A DNA stretch of 64,000 nucleotides from MWAR01 sp035388825 (GCA_035388825.1 DAOOQQ010000016.1:15201-79200), one strand, 5' to 3'; numbered from the stretch's first letter, positions 28,200 through 38,457 are shown. Numbers and translations are program-made. Notes: generated by a model from the sequence alone, not told the origin.

Positions 28200-31100
28200 T
28201 CATTTCGAGAACGTCAGGCGGAAGAGAGGAATTTCCCAGGATTCGCAGAGAAGTTGCGATTTCCCGGCAGGATCTGTATCCTCGCGATGCCGGCGGACGA
28301 TCGCGTGGCACTTTGCCTCGATGACATGTCGTCCATCCATTTTCTGCGGGAGGGATTCTGCCGCACGCTTCGACAAGTGGCAAACCTCGATGCCGTCGAC
28401 GAATATCCCGTTGTTTTTCAGGTTGCCCGGGTGCTCGTAAGACATCGTATTCATGACCTGTGCAATCTGCTCATGGGCATTCGAACGACCGGCAAACGAG
28501 AGATAAACGTCAGACATGCCCATTTCCCAGACTCTGATGTCGGGAAGGTTGTCATGGATGCTTTCTGATCGGGTTTCCGTCTTCGTATGTGAAAATATTT
28601 CATGTGCAATACTTCCTGGCGCATCCGTGCCGATGATGGAAAGGGCGTTTTGTGCGCGCGACATGGCGACGTATGCCACCCGATGGCTATCCGGGCCGGC
28701 CTTCAGGCCTTCCGGGACGACCACGACAGCCGGGAACTCCAGTCCCTTCGAGGCGTGCATCGTCGACAGGGTGATCCGGCCGGGCCGCTTCAACATTCCC
28801 ATACGCTTCTCTCGGCTCACGTCATGCATGAACGAAACGAACTGCGTCGGGCTCGGCGAGGCGGTTTCCTCGAGATAATCCTCCACGAGCTGATCGATCA
28901 ATTCTTCCCACGGATTGCCCGCCCCACCCCTCGATAACCGGCCCTGCCCGACCAGCTCACGAAATCCCGCCTGCCTCATTTCCCGCTCGGGCTGGCTCTC
29001 CATATATTGTATGAGATGATATATTTCGCGCACGTTCAGCAGGGGAACTTCAGGCCGCCTGATGCAATGAGTCGCGAATCCACGGGTTTCGAGCAGATAC
29101 TTCACCCTGAAAAGATCATCGTTTGCGAATGTAAGAATTGCAATGTCCTCAGGCGCAAACCCGTCCTTGCGAAGCCGCTCGACCTCGGCGAGAACCTCGC
29201 CAAACACCTGTGCAGGCCCGGCAACCCTGATGACGGACGGACGGCGGCTGTTCTCAGGAACCAGCATCCCAGCTTTCGCCGAAACCAATTTCTCGTTTGC
29301 CTTCATGCGGCCGGGAAGCCGCCGGATGAACTCCTCGCAAAAACTGGTGATCGGCTCGGATGACCGGTAATTGGTCAGCAGGCGATGGACCGCGGGCTTG
29401 TAATCCGCTTCGAACCGCCGAATGAACTTCACGTCCGACCCTTTCCACTCGTAAATGTTCTGATCGTCGTCGCCGACCGCCAGAAGGCGCACTTCCCGTT
29501 CTGCATCGGGTTCGTCCTTGCGCGAAAGAAGGGCCAGCATCCGGTATTCGTCTTCGTCGATATCCTGGTATTCGTCGGCAAGAATGTACCGCACCCGGCT
29601 CAAAAGCCCTTCCGTCATGGAATCGCGGTCCTCGCCCGTCACCGACTCCAGGGCGCTCACGGCGTCTTTCATGATGGTCTTCATCAGGTCCTCGCGTCGC
29701 GTCGCCCTGTCCCCTCCGGCCTGAGCCGCCAGCGACCGGCTCGCGATGCGCAGGGCCAGGCCGTGGTAGGTGCTTACGAAAATGTACTGGCTGTCGTTGC
29801 CGAGCAGTTCGCGCAGGCGTTTGCGTATTTCGAGAACCGTCGAGCGGTTGAACGCGACCACGAGAACGCCGCCCCGAGGCACCCGCTCAACGCGCACAAG
29901 CCAGGCGGCACGATGAACCAGCGACTTCGTTTTCCCGCTTCCCGGCCCCGCCAAAATCAGAATGTTCCTCGTCTTGCCTTCGGTCACGATCGCCCGTTGC
30001 GCGTCCGACAGGGAATACTCAGGCCTGTGACCTTCCTGCAGCGCCTTCCCGGTAATCCTGGCGAGGCTTTCCTCGCCGGTCGGATACTGAAGCAGTTCCT
30101 TTCGCCGGTGGAAGTAGCGATCGTAGAACTCCTGCCGCGAGAGCGAGAAATACTCCTTCACCATCGTCATCGCGCTCCGGATGTCGCTTTTCCCGAACTC
30201 GGCATACTTCCCCATCACGTGCACCTGGGCGATCTTCTCGTCGAAGAAATCATCGAGAGACCGGCACTCGCCGGCAGCCGGGGGGCGGTCATCCTTGAGT
30301 TTCAGCGTCAACGCAGGCCGGAACACCGAGAGCCCGTTCTGGATATGGAGCGCGTGCGTCTCGTTCAGCGACAGAAGCACCCTCCTGACGGCGTTGAAAC
30401 TCTCGGACGACGTTCGCGGTGGGTCTTTCACCGGCAGGAGATTCTCGAGTTCGTCGACGGTGAACTCGACGCGTTGTTCCCGGCCCTGCCTGTTGCATCG
30501 TTTTCTGAGCAGGTCGAGATACCCACTGCCGATCTTCTGGCGGTAGGGAATCATGCTCCGGATCTCCCCCGGGCTCATGCTCCGCTTCAGCCGGCAACGG
30601 TCATACCCCTGCGACACGAATGTCACAAGACCGTCGCGCCGCCAGATTTTCAGAACGGGGAACAGGTCTTTCGCTCGCACGTTCTCGAACGACCGGTCTG
30701 CGGAAAGCTGCGTCGCGCACAAGCGCAGGTCGAGTGTGCTGCCGTCCTCGTCCCCCCATGCCTCCGTTTCGGCAAGCATGTCGAGGATGCGGCTTTCGAT
30801 ACGGCAGAATGAATCCCAGCGGGACACGGCATCGTCCTTCTCGTCCGGCAGGTTGTTGAAAAGTGCCGTGCAGTTGATGGAGTGTGAAATCAGTCCGACG
30901 TTCCGCATCTCCCGCAGGGTCGAAATGAGATTCTCGGTCGACTGGCCGAGCTGGACGGTCATCGCGTCGGTGTTCAGCAGGTCATCGGCGTTCGCGTTGT
31001 AGAGGTGCCGGATAAGACGCCCCCACTGTGCCTGCCTGTATTCCGTCAAGCCAAGCTTTCGAATGATCTCCAGCGCGGCATCCAGGGTCGGCGGCACAGG

Positions 31101-33293
31101 CTTCGCCTCGATCACGGAGGTGCGGTTCCACGAGCGTTCGAGCCGGTTGAGCTTTTCGAGCCAGGAAATGGCGATCTTGACCTTGGTGTCTGCCATCGGT
31201 TCCGATGCATCGATTTTATCGGTGGTGGTCTCTTCGTCCCTGAGGATCTCGCCCGTCGTCCGGACGATCTCGCCGCGCCCCGGGCCGGCTTTCTGCTTGC
31301 GCGCGAGGTTCCGAATTCCCCGGAAGATGCCGATCAGATCGCCGTGCGCGATGCGGCTCGACATGCACAGCTGGAATTGGAACTCGATATCATCGGCTGA
31401 AAAGATGAGGTGGCAGTCAGCCTTTTCCTGGTCTCGCCCAGCCCTGCCGGCCTCCTGGAGATAGTTTTCGAGGGAACCTGGAATCTCGGTGTGGATCACC
31501 ACCCGGACGTCGGGCTTGTCGACGCCCATGCCGAAAGCGTTCGTGGCGCACATCACCCGGAGACGGCCGGCCAGGAACTCCTCCTGCACACGCCGCTTGT
31601 CGTCGGGGGTGCGGCCCGCGTGAAAGAAGTCGGCCTTAAACCCCGATGCCTGAAGTTTCTTGGCGAGGTTTTCGGCCGCCTTGCGTTTTGCGGTGAACAG
31701 GATCGCGCCGCCCCCGTCTCGGAGCCCCTCTTTCAGGATCTCGATGGCAAGCCCGATCTTGTTGTATCCGTCCGGGTTCGCGTCGCGGCCGTTCATCGTG
31801 TCGAGCCCGTGAACATGGAACCGGAGATTCTTCCGATCGGCCGTGCCGATGAACAGGTGCATCTCTTTGCCGGCCTCCTGTCGGAAATAGGTGCGTATCT
31901 CCTCGATCACGTCGAGCTTCGCCGTGGCGGTGAAGCAGGCAATCGGCGGCAGGGAGGCGGTTTCCCCGAGCACCTCCTTCAGGAACGAGCACAGGAACAG
32001 GTAGTCGGGCCGGAAATCGTGGCCCCATTTCGACAGGCAGTGCGCCTCGTCGACGACGACAAGGCCGATCTCCCGCTGGGAAAGGGTGTCGCGGAACGAG
32101 CGGTTGCGCATCTGCTCGGGGGCGACCCACAGGATGTCGATATCGCCGAGGGCGACTTTTTCGTGGGTCTCTGCCCGCTCGAAGACGGAAAGCAGGCCGT
32201 TGAGCGCCCCGACGTTCGGGATGCCGCGCCGTGCGAGGGCGTCGACCTGGTCTTTCATCAGCGATTGGAGCGGCGAGATGATGAGGGTCAGCAGGTTTCT
32301 CTGCCGCGCCTGCATCAGTGCGGGAAGCTGGTAACAGAGCGACTTGCCGCCGCCGGTCGGCAGGACGACGAGGCAGTCCCGGCCTTCGAGGATCGCTTCG
32401 ACGACATCCTGCTGGGAAACGGGCGGCGGCCCTTCGAGAACGGGCCTGAATGCGTCGAAGGGGTGAAAAAACCGCTTGAGCGACTCGAGGGGTGAATGAT
32501 ACTCCCGGCAATACTCGCATGTACCGCACGGCCTGCGCCGAAGGGCATGAAGGATCTCGACGGCCCGGGGAAACGCATGGACCACCCACGGAGCGAGTCG
32601 CGACATGCCGTCTGCGACGGAAAGCCAGGCAAGCGCCATCGCAAGGGCGATCCACTCCGGCCGGCGCCCGCCGCCGGTGTCGAAAAGTTCTTCAAGGGCT
32701 TTCCGGCAGGCTTTTCCGGAAAAGGTCTCGCGCGCCTGGCGGAACGTCTCGTCAAGGTCCAGGGGCTTCGCCCCGGTTTCACGGGCGATGGCCGCAGCGC
32801 AACCGCGTGTCACGTCATCCTGGCCAAGCAGACACAGATACAGCGGCAGAAGCGGGTCGGCGCGGAACTGCCCGAGCTGTTCCCGAAAAAGGGCGAGCGC
32901 CGCCTCGGAATCGCGCAGCGGGTCGTTCCGGCTCGATTCGGTCGGCTTGTATCCTTTCCATAGTTTATGATATGGGTGCCGCGGCCAGGCCAGCGGCGAC
33001 AGGAGGAGCGTATCGATGACCGGGAGTTTCAGCAGGGCATGATCGGGAGCATGTCGTTTCAGCCACTCGAGATCATGCGCCAGGACATTGTGCCCGAGGA
33101 CGAACCCCGAATCGCGGCCATATATCTCGAGGCTTTTCAAGACAACCCGCGGATCGTTCCACGGCCCCGTCTCCCTGAACGCCTGCTGTCCCTCCCGAAA
33201 CGCCCCCGCCGCCAGCAATGTCCCCGAGACAGGATGCACCTCGAGATCGACCGCCACGATTCCGTCGAATATGCTCGCCAACTCGTTTCTCAT
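28200..33293 (-). CDS. Exonuclease-RecQ-UvrD fusion helicase
   Basis: 1697 residues joining three machines. Residues about 1-190: DnaQ-like 3'-5' exonuclease (acidic AVDLEV, Asp in LAHDLEWL, Asp in RDSEAAL). Residues about 275-620: RecQ-type SF2 helicase (TGGGKSLCYQLPAL near 314, DEAHCLSKWGHDFRP near 414, QEAGRAGRD), followed by a winged-helix-like region. Residues about 1095-1560: UvrD/Rep SF1A helicase (AGPGSGKTKSLV near 1117, DEYQDIDEDE, STMHASKGLEFP near 1511). A CGTCEYC cluster near 258 may bind zinc. ATG 33293 is preferred over the adjacent GTG. Such fusions occur in defence islands; the role is probably DNA processing against invaders or in repair. Confidence 0.92.
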   Translation of the reverse strand: MRNELASIFDGIVAVDLEVHPVSGTLLAAGAFREGQQAFRETGPWNDPRVVLKSLEIYGRDSGFVLGHNVLAHDLEWLKRHAPDHALLKLPVIDTLLLSPLAWPRHPYHKLWKGYKPTESSRNDPLRDSEAALALFREQLGQFRADPLLPLYLCLLGQDDVTRGCAAAIARETGAKPLDLDETFRQARETFSGKACRKALEELFDTGGGRRPEWIALAMALAWLSVADGMSRLAPWVVHAFPRAVEILHALRRRPCGTCEYCREYHSPLESLKRFFHPFDAFRPVLEGPPPVSQQDVVEAILEGRDCLVVLPTGGGKSLCYQLPALMQARQRNLLTLIISPLQSLMKDQVDALARRGIPNVGALNGLLSVFERAETHEKVALGDIDILWVAPEQMRNRSFRDTLSQREIGLVVVDEAHCLSKWGHDFRPDYLFLCSFLKEVLGETASLPPIACFTATAKLDVIEEIRTYFRQEAGKEMHLFIGTADRKNLRFHVHGLDTMNGRDANPDGYNKIGLAIEILKEGLRDGGGAILFTAKRKAAENLAKKLQASGFKADFFHAGRTPDDKRRVQEEFLAGRLRVMCATNAFGMGVDKPDVRVVIHTEIPGSLENYLQEAGRAGRDQEKADCHLIFSADDIEFQFQLCMSSRIAHGDLIGIFRGIRNLARKQKAGPGRGEIVRTTGEILRDEETTTDKIDASEPMADTKVKIAISWLEKLNRLERSWNRTSVIEAKPVPPTLDAALEIIRKLGLTEYRQAQWGRLIRHLYNANADDLLNTDAMTVQLGQSTENLISTLREMRNVGLISHSINCTALFNNLPDEKDDAVSRWDSFCRIESRILDMLAETEAWGDEDGSTLDLRLCATQLSADRSFENVRAKDLFPVLKIWRRDGLVTFVSQGYDRCRLKRSMSPGEIRSMIPYRQKIGSGYLDLLRKRCNRQGREQRVEFTVDELENLLPVKDPPRTSSESFNAVRRVLLSLNETHALHIQNGLSVFRPALTLKLKDDRPPAAGECRSLDDFFDEKIAQVHVMGKYAEFGKSDIRSAMTMVKEYFSLSRQEFYDRYFHRRKELLQYPTGEESLARITGKALQEGHRPEYSLSDAQRAIVTEGKTRNILILAGPGSGKTKSLVHRAAWLVRVERVPRGGVLVVAFNRSTVLEIRKRLRELLGNDSQYIFVSTYHGLALRIASRSLAAQAGGDRATRREDLMKTIMKDAVSALESVTGEDRDSMTEGLLSRVRYILADEYQDIDEDEYRMLALLSRKDEPDAEREVRLLAVGDDDQNIYEWKGSDVKFIRRFEADYKPAVHRLLTNYRSSEPITSFCEEFIRRLPGRMKANEKLVSAKAGMLVPENSRRPSVIRVAGPAQVFGEVLAEVERLRKDGFAPEDIAILTFANDDLFRVKYLLETRGFATHCIRRPEVPLLNVREIYHLIQYMESQPEREMRQAGFRELVGQGRLSRGGAGNPWEELIDQLVEDYLEETASPSPTQFVSFMHDVSREKRMGMLKRPGRITLSTMHASKGLEFPAVVVVPEGLKAGPDSHRVAYVAMSRAQNALSIIGTDAPGSIAHEIFSHTKTETRSESIHDNLPDIRVWEMGMSDVYLSFAGRSNAHEQIAQVMNTMSYEHPGNLKNNGIFVDGIEVCHLSKRAAESLPQKMDGRHVIEAKCHAIVRRHREDTDPAGKSQLLCESWEIPLFRLTFSK

Positions 33294-33683
33294 CACATCC
33301 GCAGCAAATGACCGTATTTACTTCTCGCCGTCGGCATCACAGCCTGGCTCTGAAATATGCATGTGTGTTATATATTTCTTTTGTTTTATATTCGGACCTG
33401 ACTCTATCAAATCGCTTTTTCGAGGCCGAAAAAGTATCTACTTTATCGAGTATTGTATAACGATATATCATAAACCGTCGACACCTATGTTCTTTCGTTG
33501 GAACAGAACGATGGCCTCCATGAATTCCAGCCTCTCTGACGGCATAATCCCCTACGTCAGGAAGGAAAAAACAATGATCAGCCAGGAATATGATTTCGGC
33601 GCAATAAAATACAAATCGTTGTATCGGATGAGTTGCACGCCATTTTGGAAAGGTAGCAAACGTGATATGGTATGATAGATTGA
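33294..33683. other. AT-rich intergenic stretch with one hairpin
   Basis: No convincing gene. A perfect 8-bp hairpin CTTTTTCG-AGGC-CGAAAAAG lies at 33416-33435. It should contain the promoter of the large helicase (minus strand), but no clear -35/-10 pair stands out. Confidence 0.4.
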
Positions 33684-33842
33684 TTGGATTTACCGGAAGC
33701 CCTTCAAAAGCAGGTTCTTGATTACGTCAGGCAGTTGCGTGTTCACCCCCGGCCGGGCGACCGGGGCGATCAGATGCTCAGGTTTGCCGACATGTTCACT
33801 TCCGAAGAGGGAGCTGACATTCTGAATTGTATCGAAGCATGA
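33684..33842 (+). CDS. DUF2281-like antitoxin fragment or short antitoxin
   Basis: 52 residues from TTG 33684 (a stop codon immediately precedes it): LDLPEALQKQVLDYVRQL resembles the start of DUF2281-type antitoxins, which usually precede a PIN toxin, as here. The first few residues of the family are missing and there is no clear ribosome site, so it may be a remnant. Confidence 0.45.
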   Translation: MDLPEALQKQVLDYVRQLRVHPRPGDRGDQMLRFADMFTSEEGADILNCIEA

Positions 33843-33858
33843 TGCGGACGGATAGATC

Positions 33859-34194
33859 ATGACCAATTACGGTGAGGTGAAGGCTGCACTGCAAAGTCTT
33901 GGAAAGCTGATTCTCGAAAACGATCAGTTGATCGCCGCACTAGCTCTACAACATAATCTCACCCTCATGTCTAGCGACACTCATTTTGCATTTATCCTGG
34001 GACTTATCATTGTTACTATATTCGTCACACATTGGAACCTGATAATGTGGGGGCTCTCTCTCATGCAAAGGACTCACGATTTCTCACCCCACAATGCCGG
34101 GCGTACACAGATACAGCGGACCGCCGTTGGCGCTACCCGGAGGCCGCTGCTCTGTAGCGTTAGGTGGCGAGGGTTTCCAGAAAGGAAATTTTAA
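33859..34194 (+). pseudogene. VapC/PIN toxin C-terminal remnant
   Basis: Residues 4-46 (YGEVKAALQSLGKLI, ENDQLIAALALQHNLTL, MSSDTHFAFI) match the second half of PIN-domain toxins, including the ENDxxIAA acidic motif and the SxDxHF ending. The first 80 or so residues with the N-terminal catalytic Asp are absent, and the tail after residue 46 is unrelated. It lies 16 bases after a DUF2281-like antitoxin, the expected partner. Confidence 0.65.
34110..34178 (+). repeat. attC-like recombination site before the MmeI-type gene
   Basis: Ends in GTTAGGT (34172-34178 region), which fits the integron R' core GTTRRRY. The interior has complementary arms AGCGG/CCGCT flanked by ACAG/CTGT, like the L''/L' arms of attC sites. 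The left core is degenerate. Candidate only; no integron integrase is present. Confidence 0.3.
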
Positions 34195-34195
34195 A

Positions 34196-36919
34196 ATGAC
34201 AAAGAAGAACATTATCTGGAGTGAGATTCAAAGAAGGGCAATGGCCTTCGTAAAACGGTGGGCGGGAGAGACTGACGAGCAGCGTGAATCTCAAACGTTC
34301 TGGAATGAATTTTTTGGGATTTTTGATGTCGATCGGCGCGAGGTCGCAAGGTTTGAAGACAGAGCAAAGCGCCATTCAACCGGAAAAAAGGGCCGTCTTG
34401 ATTTGTTCTGGCCCAAGGTGATAGCTGTCGAGCAAAAGTCAAAGGGTAAAGATCTTGATGACGCTGAATGGCAACTATCCGATTATGAATTCGATCGCCA
34501 TATGACCCCTGAATTGTTTGTAGTGTCTGACTTCAACCAATTTCGCATATGGAACTTAGAAACCGGGGACCGCTATACATTTACAATTACAGAACTTCCA
34601 AAATACACTACCTTATTTGCACATTTGGCAGGCTACAAACACGAATCTTTCAAACATGAAGAGAAAGTAAGTCGAGAGGCTGCCGAATTACTGGGGCAAC
34701 TATTTGAGTATCTTGACGATAACGGGTACAGCGGTCATCCATTAAGAGTATTTATCGTTCGCCTTCTCTTCTGCGTTTTTGCTGATGACACTAATGTTTG
34801 GAGACGAGGTCTTTTTGATGACTTTATTACTTACCGCACATCGGAAGATGGATCAGATGTCGGTCCTCAGCTAAATCTTCTCTTTCAGGTATTAAACCAA
34901 AATGAGGAAAGTCGGCAAAAGAATCTTGACGAAGATCTAGCAGCCTTTCCCTATATAAACGGCGGGCTTTTCTCTGAAAATATTCCTATCCCGTTCTTTG
35001 ACACGAAGGCGCGCTCTCTGTTGCTTCAGGCGTCGAGTTTTGATTGGACACCAGTTTCCCCGATTATTTTTGGGAGCTTGTTCCAAAGTGTAAAAGATAA
35101 AGAGGCTCGAAGAACAACAGGGGAACACTATACATCTGAGGCAAACATTCTCCGAGTAATTAAGCCACTATTCTTAGATAAGCTTGAAGCTGAGCTTAAC
35201 TCAATAAAAAGAAATAATGCCGAGCTAATAGAATTTCATCAGAAGTTGTCTCAAATAAAGGTCCTTGATCCCGCTTGTGGGTGTGGTAACTTTCTCGCTG
35301 TTGCCTATCGGGAACTCAGGCGACTGGAAACGCGAACATTGCTTCTTTTGCACTCGAAAAACGGGAAAATCCAAAGGGTGCTAAACATAGCCAACCTTGT
35401 CAAGGTTTCTGTAAGCCAATTCTTTGGCATAGAAATAGCAGAATTTCCAGCCCGAATTGCAGAAACAGCCATGTATCTGGTTGATCATCTTGAAAACCTT
35501 GAACTCTCAGCGAAGTTTGGCCAGTATTTTGTTCGATTTCCAATTACCACTGAAGCACACATAAAAATCGGCAATGCGTTACGGTTAGATTGGAACTCAG
35601 TCGTTCCTGCCGAGGAAGTTTCCTATGTTACCGGAAATCCTCCATTTGGAGGACATCGTTATCGGACCGAAGAGCAATCCGAAGATTTAAGGATTGTCTG
35701 GGGAAGCGGGTATAACAAGCTTCTAGACTATGTAACTGGGTGGTACAAAGTTGCTTCTATGTATGGAAAGGAGAAAGAAATCCGTTTTGCTTTTGTTTCA
35801 ACGAATTCCATCTCCCAAGGTGAACAAGTTGAACATCTTTGGGAATCACTCTATTCTGATGGTTTTCACTTGGACTATGCTTACACCCCTTTTGTTTGGA
35901 CGACAGAGGCAAAAGGAAAGGCGCATGTACACGTTGTAATTGAGGGATTTGTCCATGGTGATACAAATCGACAGAACTTACTTTACTCCTTAGACTCCTC
36001 TTCAGACGTTTGGAAAACTCTAAGCGTGCCTTCTATTAGTCCGTATTTGGTGGCTGGCCCGGAGATGGTTGTAAAAAAGCACCAACAACCTTTGTCCGCC
36101 CTTTTGCCCCCAGCGGCTTACGGAAGCCTTCCAGCCGATGGTGGTGGTCTGGTTGTTCATCCAGAGGATCTATCCCAAATCGATGAACCAGTAAAGAAGT
36201 ATCTTAAACGTTTTATAGGGTCAAAGGAGCTAATCAATGGGATTGACCGATGGTGTCTTTGGATGCCGGAAGGGCCGACTCCCTCTGAACTCAAAAATTC
36301 ACCATTTCTAAAGGCGCGTTTTCTGACTGTACGACAATTTCGAGAGAAAAGCCCCAACCTTGATACTAAGGAACTTTCTGCACAACCGTATAGATTCTTT
36401 CACATCGCAAAACCTAGATCCGAGTACATTGCTGTTCCCGCTCAGGTTGCCAACAAACGGCCCTGGTATACGGTCGAATTTTTGGGTCCAGAAACCATTC
36501 CCTCAAATACCCTCTATTACATAGATGATCCTACTGGTTTGGTTTTTGGATTGCTTTCATCAAGCATGTACATGGCTTGGCAGAGAGCAATTGGCGGAAG
36601 AATTAAATCTGATCCGCGATTTGGAAAGGCCGTTTACCACTCCTTTCCTTTTCCTTCAATGTTATCAAACGAAGCAATCGAAAAGGTTAAGGAAGCGGGA
36701 AAGGGCCTACTTAAAGCTCGCAAGGCTTCAAATAGAAGATCTCTATCGGAAATGTATGAAGCCGATTGCATCCACCCAGAGATATTAAAGGCACACATCG
36801 AGTTGGACAGGGCCGTTGACACCATATTCAACGCAAATAAGAAACACTGGACAGACGAGGAACGTCTAGCTGTCTTACTTTTGCGCTACGAAGAATATCA
36901 ATCGAATAAACAAGATTGA
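34196..36919 (+). CDS. MmeI-type (type IIG) restriction-modification enzyme
   Basis: 907 residues, close to the 919 of MmeI. Family members combine a PD-(D/E)XK endonuclease, an adenine-N6 methyltransferase and a target recognition domain in one chain. The nuclease motif is an Asp in GRLDLFWP followed by EQK (near residue 78); a helical connector covers about 190-330; methyltransferase motif I is DPACGCGNF (near 358) and motif IV is NPPFGG (near 481); the recognition region is at about 600-850. It is AT-rich compared with the helicase, indicating separate acquisition. The start ATG 34196 has only a weak GGA upstream. The specificity cannot be read from the sequence. Confidence 0.92.
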   Translation: MTKKNIIWSEIQRRAMAFVKRWAGETDEQRESQTFWNEFFGIFDVDRREVARFEDRAKRHSTGKKGRLDLFWPKVIAVEQKSKGKDLDDAEWQLSDYEFDRHMTPELFVVSDFNQFRIWNLETGDRYTFTITELPKYTTLFAHLAGYKHESFKHEEKVSREAAELLGQLFEYLDDNGYSGHPLRVFIVRLLFCVFADDTNVWRRGLFDDFITYRTSEDGSDVGPQLNLLFQVLNQNEESRQKNLDEDLAAFPYINGGLFSENIPIPFFDTKARSLLLQASSFDWTPVSPIIFGSLFQSVKDKEARRTTGEHYTSEANILRVIKPLFLDKLEAELNSIKRNNAELIEFHQKLSQIKVLDPACGCGNFLAVAYRELRRLETRTLLLLHSKNGKIQRVLNIANLVKVSVSQFFGIEIAEFPARIAETAMYLVDHLENLELSAKFGQYFVRFPITTEAHIKIGNALRLDWNSVVPAEEVSYVTGNPPFGGHRYRTEEQSEDLRIVWGSGYNKLLDYVTGWYKVASMYGKEKEIRFAFVSTNSISQGEQVEHLWESLYSDGFHLDYAYTPFVWTTEAKGKAHVHVVIEGFVHGDTNRQNLLYSLDSSSDVWKTLSVPSISPYLVAGPEMVVKKHQQPLSALLPPAAYGSLPADGGGLVVHPEDLSQIDEPVKKYLKRFIGSKELINGIDRWCLWMPEGPTPSELKNSPFLKARFLTVRQFREKSPNLDTKELSAQPYRFFHIAKPRSEYIAVPAQVANKRPWYTVEFLGPETIPSNTLYYIDDPTGLVFGLLSSSMYMAWQRAIGGRIKSDPRFGKAVYHSFPFPSMLSNEAIEKVKEAGKGLLKARKASNRRSLSEMYEADCIHPEILKAHIELDRAVDTIFNANKKHWTDEERLAVLLLRYEEYQSNKQD

Positions 36920-37344
36920 TTTAAATGCCAACTAATAGGGCAAAGGGAAACTTTAACAGCCCGCGGATAAAGCTTAATGCTATTGTCACGCACTCTATAA
37001 TATAGTATTATTTTTACCTTCTCCATCTTTTGGATTTTTTCGATGGCATTGGAAAAGCGGAAGTAAGCAACTGTCAAGAAACCCGAACATTTTCGAATGT
37101 CACGGAACCGGGAAACCAGGGCCACACACCTAATTTTCATTTTAGCTTCCCGTAATGCATCTCAATGAACGGCACTCCATGATTGAATATGGCGTTGATG
37201 AGTTGCTCATTATACTTGTTGCCAACAAATGAACCCTGCGTCTGTCGCATGAAGCGACATAATGAGTAATCGACTGCCACACTGAAGAGCCAACGGCTAC
37301 TTCTATTCTGAGGGCAATATCGCTTGCATTGATCTTCTGGTTTC
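36920..37344. other. Intergenic stretch, no supported gene
   Basis: 425 bases of AT-rich DNA. On the minus strand two short frames (37346-37137 and 37140-36898) overlap by ATGA, with GGGAAG before the second, but neither product resembles a protein family and the second runs into the methyltransferase end. I leave them unannotated. Confidence 0.4.
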
Positions 37345-38457
37345 ATGTATGGTGATCTCTATATGAATGATCACCCGTGTGCCGATGAACAATTGAAAGA
37401 TGAAATGCGTAGTGGCATCATACGGCTCTTGGCGGATCTACGGCAGCCGGGGGCCTGCGAACTGCTTGCCATGCTTGAAAAGCAGATCGGTTGGCGCGTG
37501 CGGCAGTATTTTTTCGAGGTCGTCGGAGCGTTTCGGGATGACCACCTTCTGACGAGCTACCAACGGGAGTATTTCCGAACCACCCTCACCGACAAGGAGT
37601 GCATTGATGCGCTTCATGGCGGGGGGCGGCGGTGGGATGAATCCCGGAGCACGATCGACGAGCTTTTTCAGTGCGGCAAAGCGTATCGTTCATCAAAAGC
37701 CTTTCAGGAGATGATCACGTTCTCGGCCCAGTTCAGGAATTACGCCCCCTACAACAACATGCTGGTGAAGCTCCAGAATCCGTCGTGCAGCTTCTACGCA
37801 ACGCGCGATGACTGGGAACGCCGGTTCAATCGCAGGGTCAATGAAGAGGCGCGAGCGATGCTGATTCTCGCTCCCATGCATCCCGTCATGCTGGTGTATG
37901 ACCTCGATTCGACCACGGGCCCCGCCCTTCCGGAGAAACTGCTGGATTTCACGAGGGTCGACGGTCGCTTCGATCAAAAGCTGCTTCCCCGGTTGCTCGA
38001 CAACTGTCTTCGGGATTCCATCGTCGTTGAGTTCGTCGAGCTTTCGTCCACGTTTGGCGGTTACGCAACGACACGTTGCCGAGGCACCGGCGCAAAGATG
38101 AGGGTCGCCATCCATGACAAGCTGCAGCCCGCCTCTCGCTTCTCGGTTCTCTGCCACGAACTCGCCCATATCTATCTCGGGCATCTGGGCTCGGACGAAG
38201 ACAACTTCTGGCCGACCCGCATCAACCTGACGCACGCGGCGATTGAAGTCGAGGCCGAAGCGACGGCTTACATCGTCTGTGTACGGCTCGGCCTCAAACC
38301 CTGTTCTGAAGCGTATATCTGCAGTTATATCGAAAACGATTCGATTCCGGCGGGCGTCAGCATCGAACTGATCACGAAGGTCGCCGGCAAGCTCGAAGAG
38401 ATGGCAACCCGGCGCCTTCCGGCCCGCAAAGAGAAACCGCCCAAAAAAGCCCGTTGA
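37345..38457 (+). CDS. ArdC-like protein with HExxH metallopeptidase domain
   Basis: 370 residues. The middle (SAQFRNYAPYNNMLVKLQNP, then FYATRDDWERRF) resembles the ssDNA-binding N-terminal domain of ArdC-type antirestriction proteins. The C-terminal half has HELAHIYLGH with Glu in IEVEAEATAY, the zinc site of the ImmA/IrrE/DUF955 peptidase fold found in ArdC. It sits just after a restriction-modification gene, a setting where an antirestriction or regulatory peptidase makes sense. ATG 37363 is an alternative start. GC-rich, unlike the neighbouring MmeI-type gene. Confidence 0.72.
   Translation: MYGDLYMNDHPCADEQLKDEMRSGIIRLLADLRQPGACELLAMLEKQIGWRVRQYFFEVVGAFRDDHLLTSYQREYFRTTLTDKECIDALHGGGRRWDESRSTIDELFQCGKAYRSSKAFQEMITFSAQFRNYAPYNNMLVKLQNPSCSFYATRDDWERRFNRRVNEEARAMLILAPMHPVMLVYDLDSTTGPALPEKLLDFTRVDGRFDQKLLPRLLDNCLRDSIVVEFVELSSTFGGYATTRCRGTGAKMRVAIHDKLQPASRFSVLCHELAHIYLGHLGSDEDNFWPTRINLTHAAIEVEAEATAYIVCVRLGLKPCSEAYICSYIENDSIPAGVSIELITKVAGKLEEMATRRLPARKEKPPKKAR

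Noticed and set aside
29385..32495. Long plus-strand frames opposite the fusion helicase
   Set aside because: The minus strand carries all helicase motifs in one frame; these are shadows.
36898..37346. Two short minus-strand frames overlapping by ATGA
   Set aside because: Overlap and a GGGAAG site are suggestive, but the products look random and one enters the methyltransferase gene.
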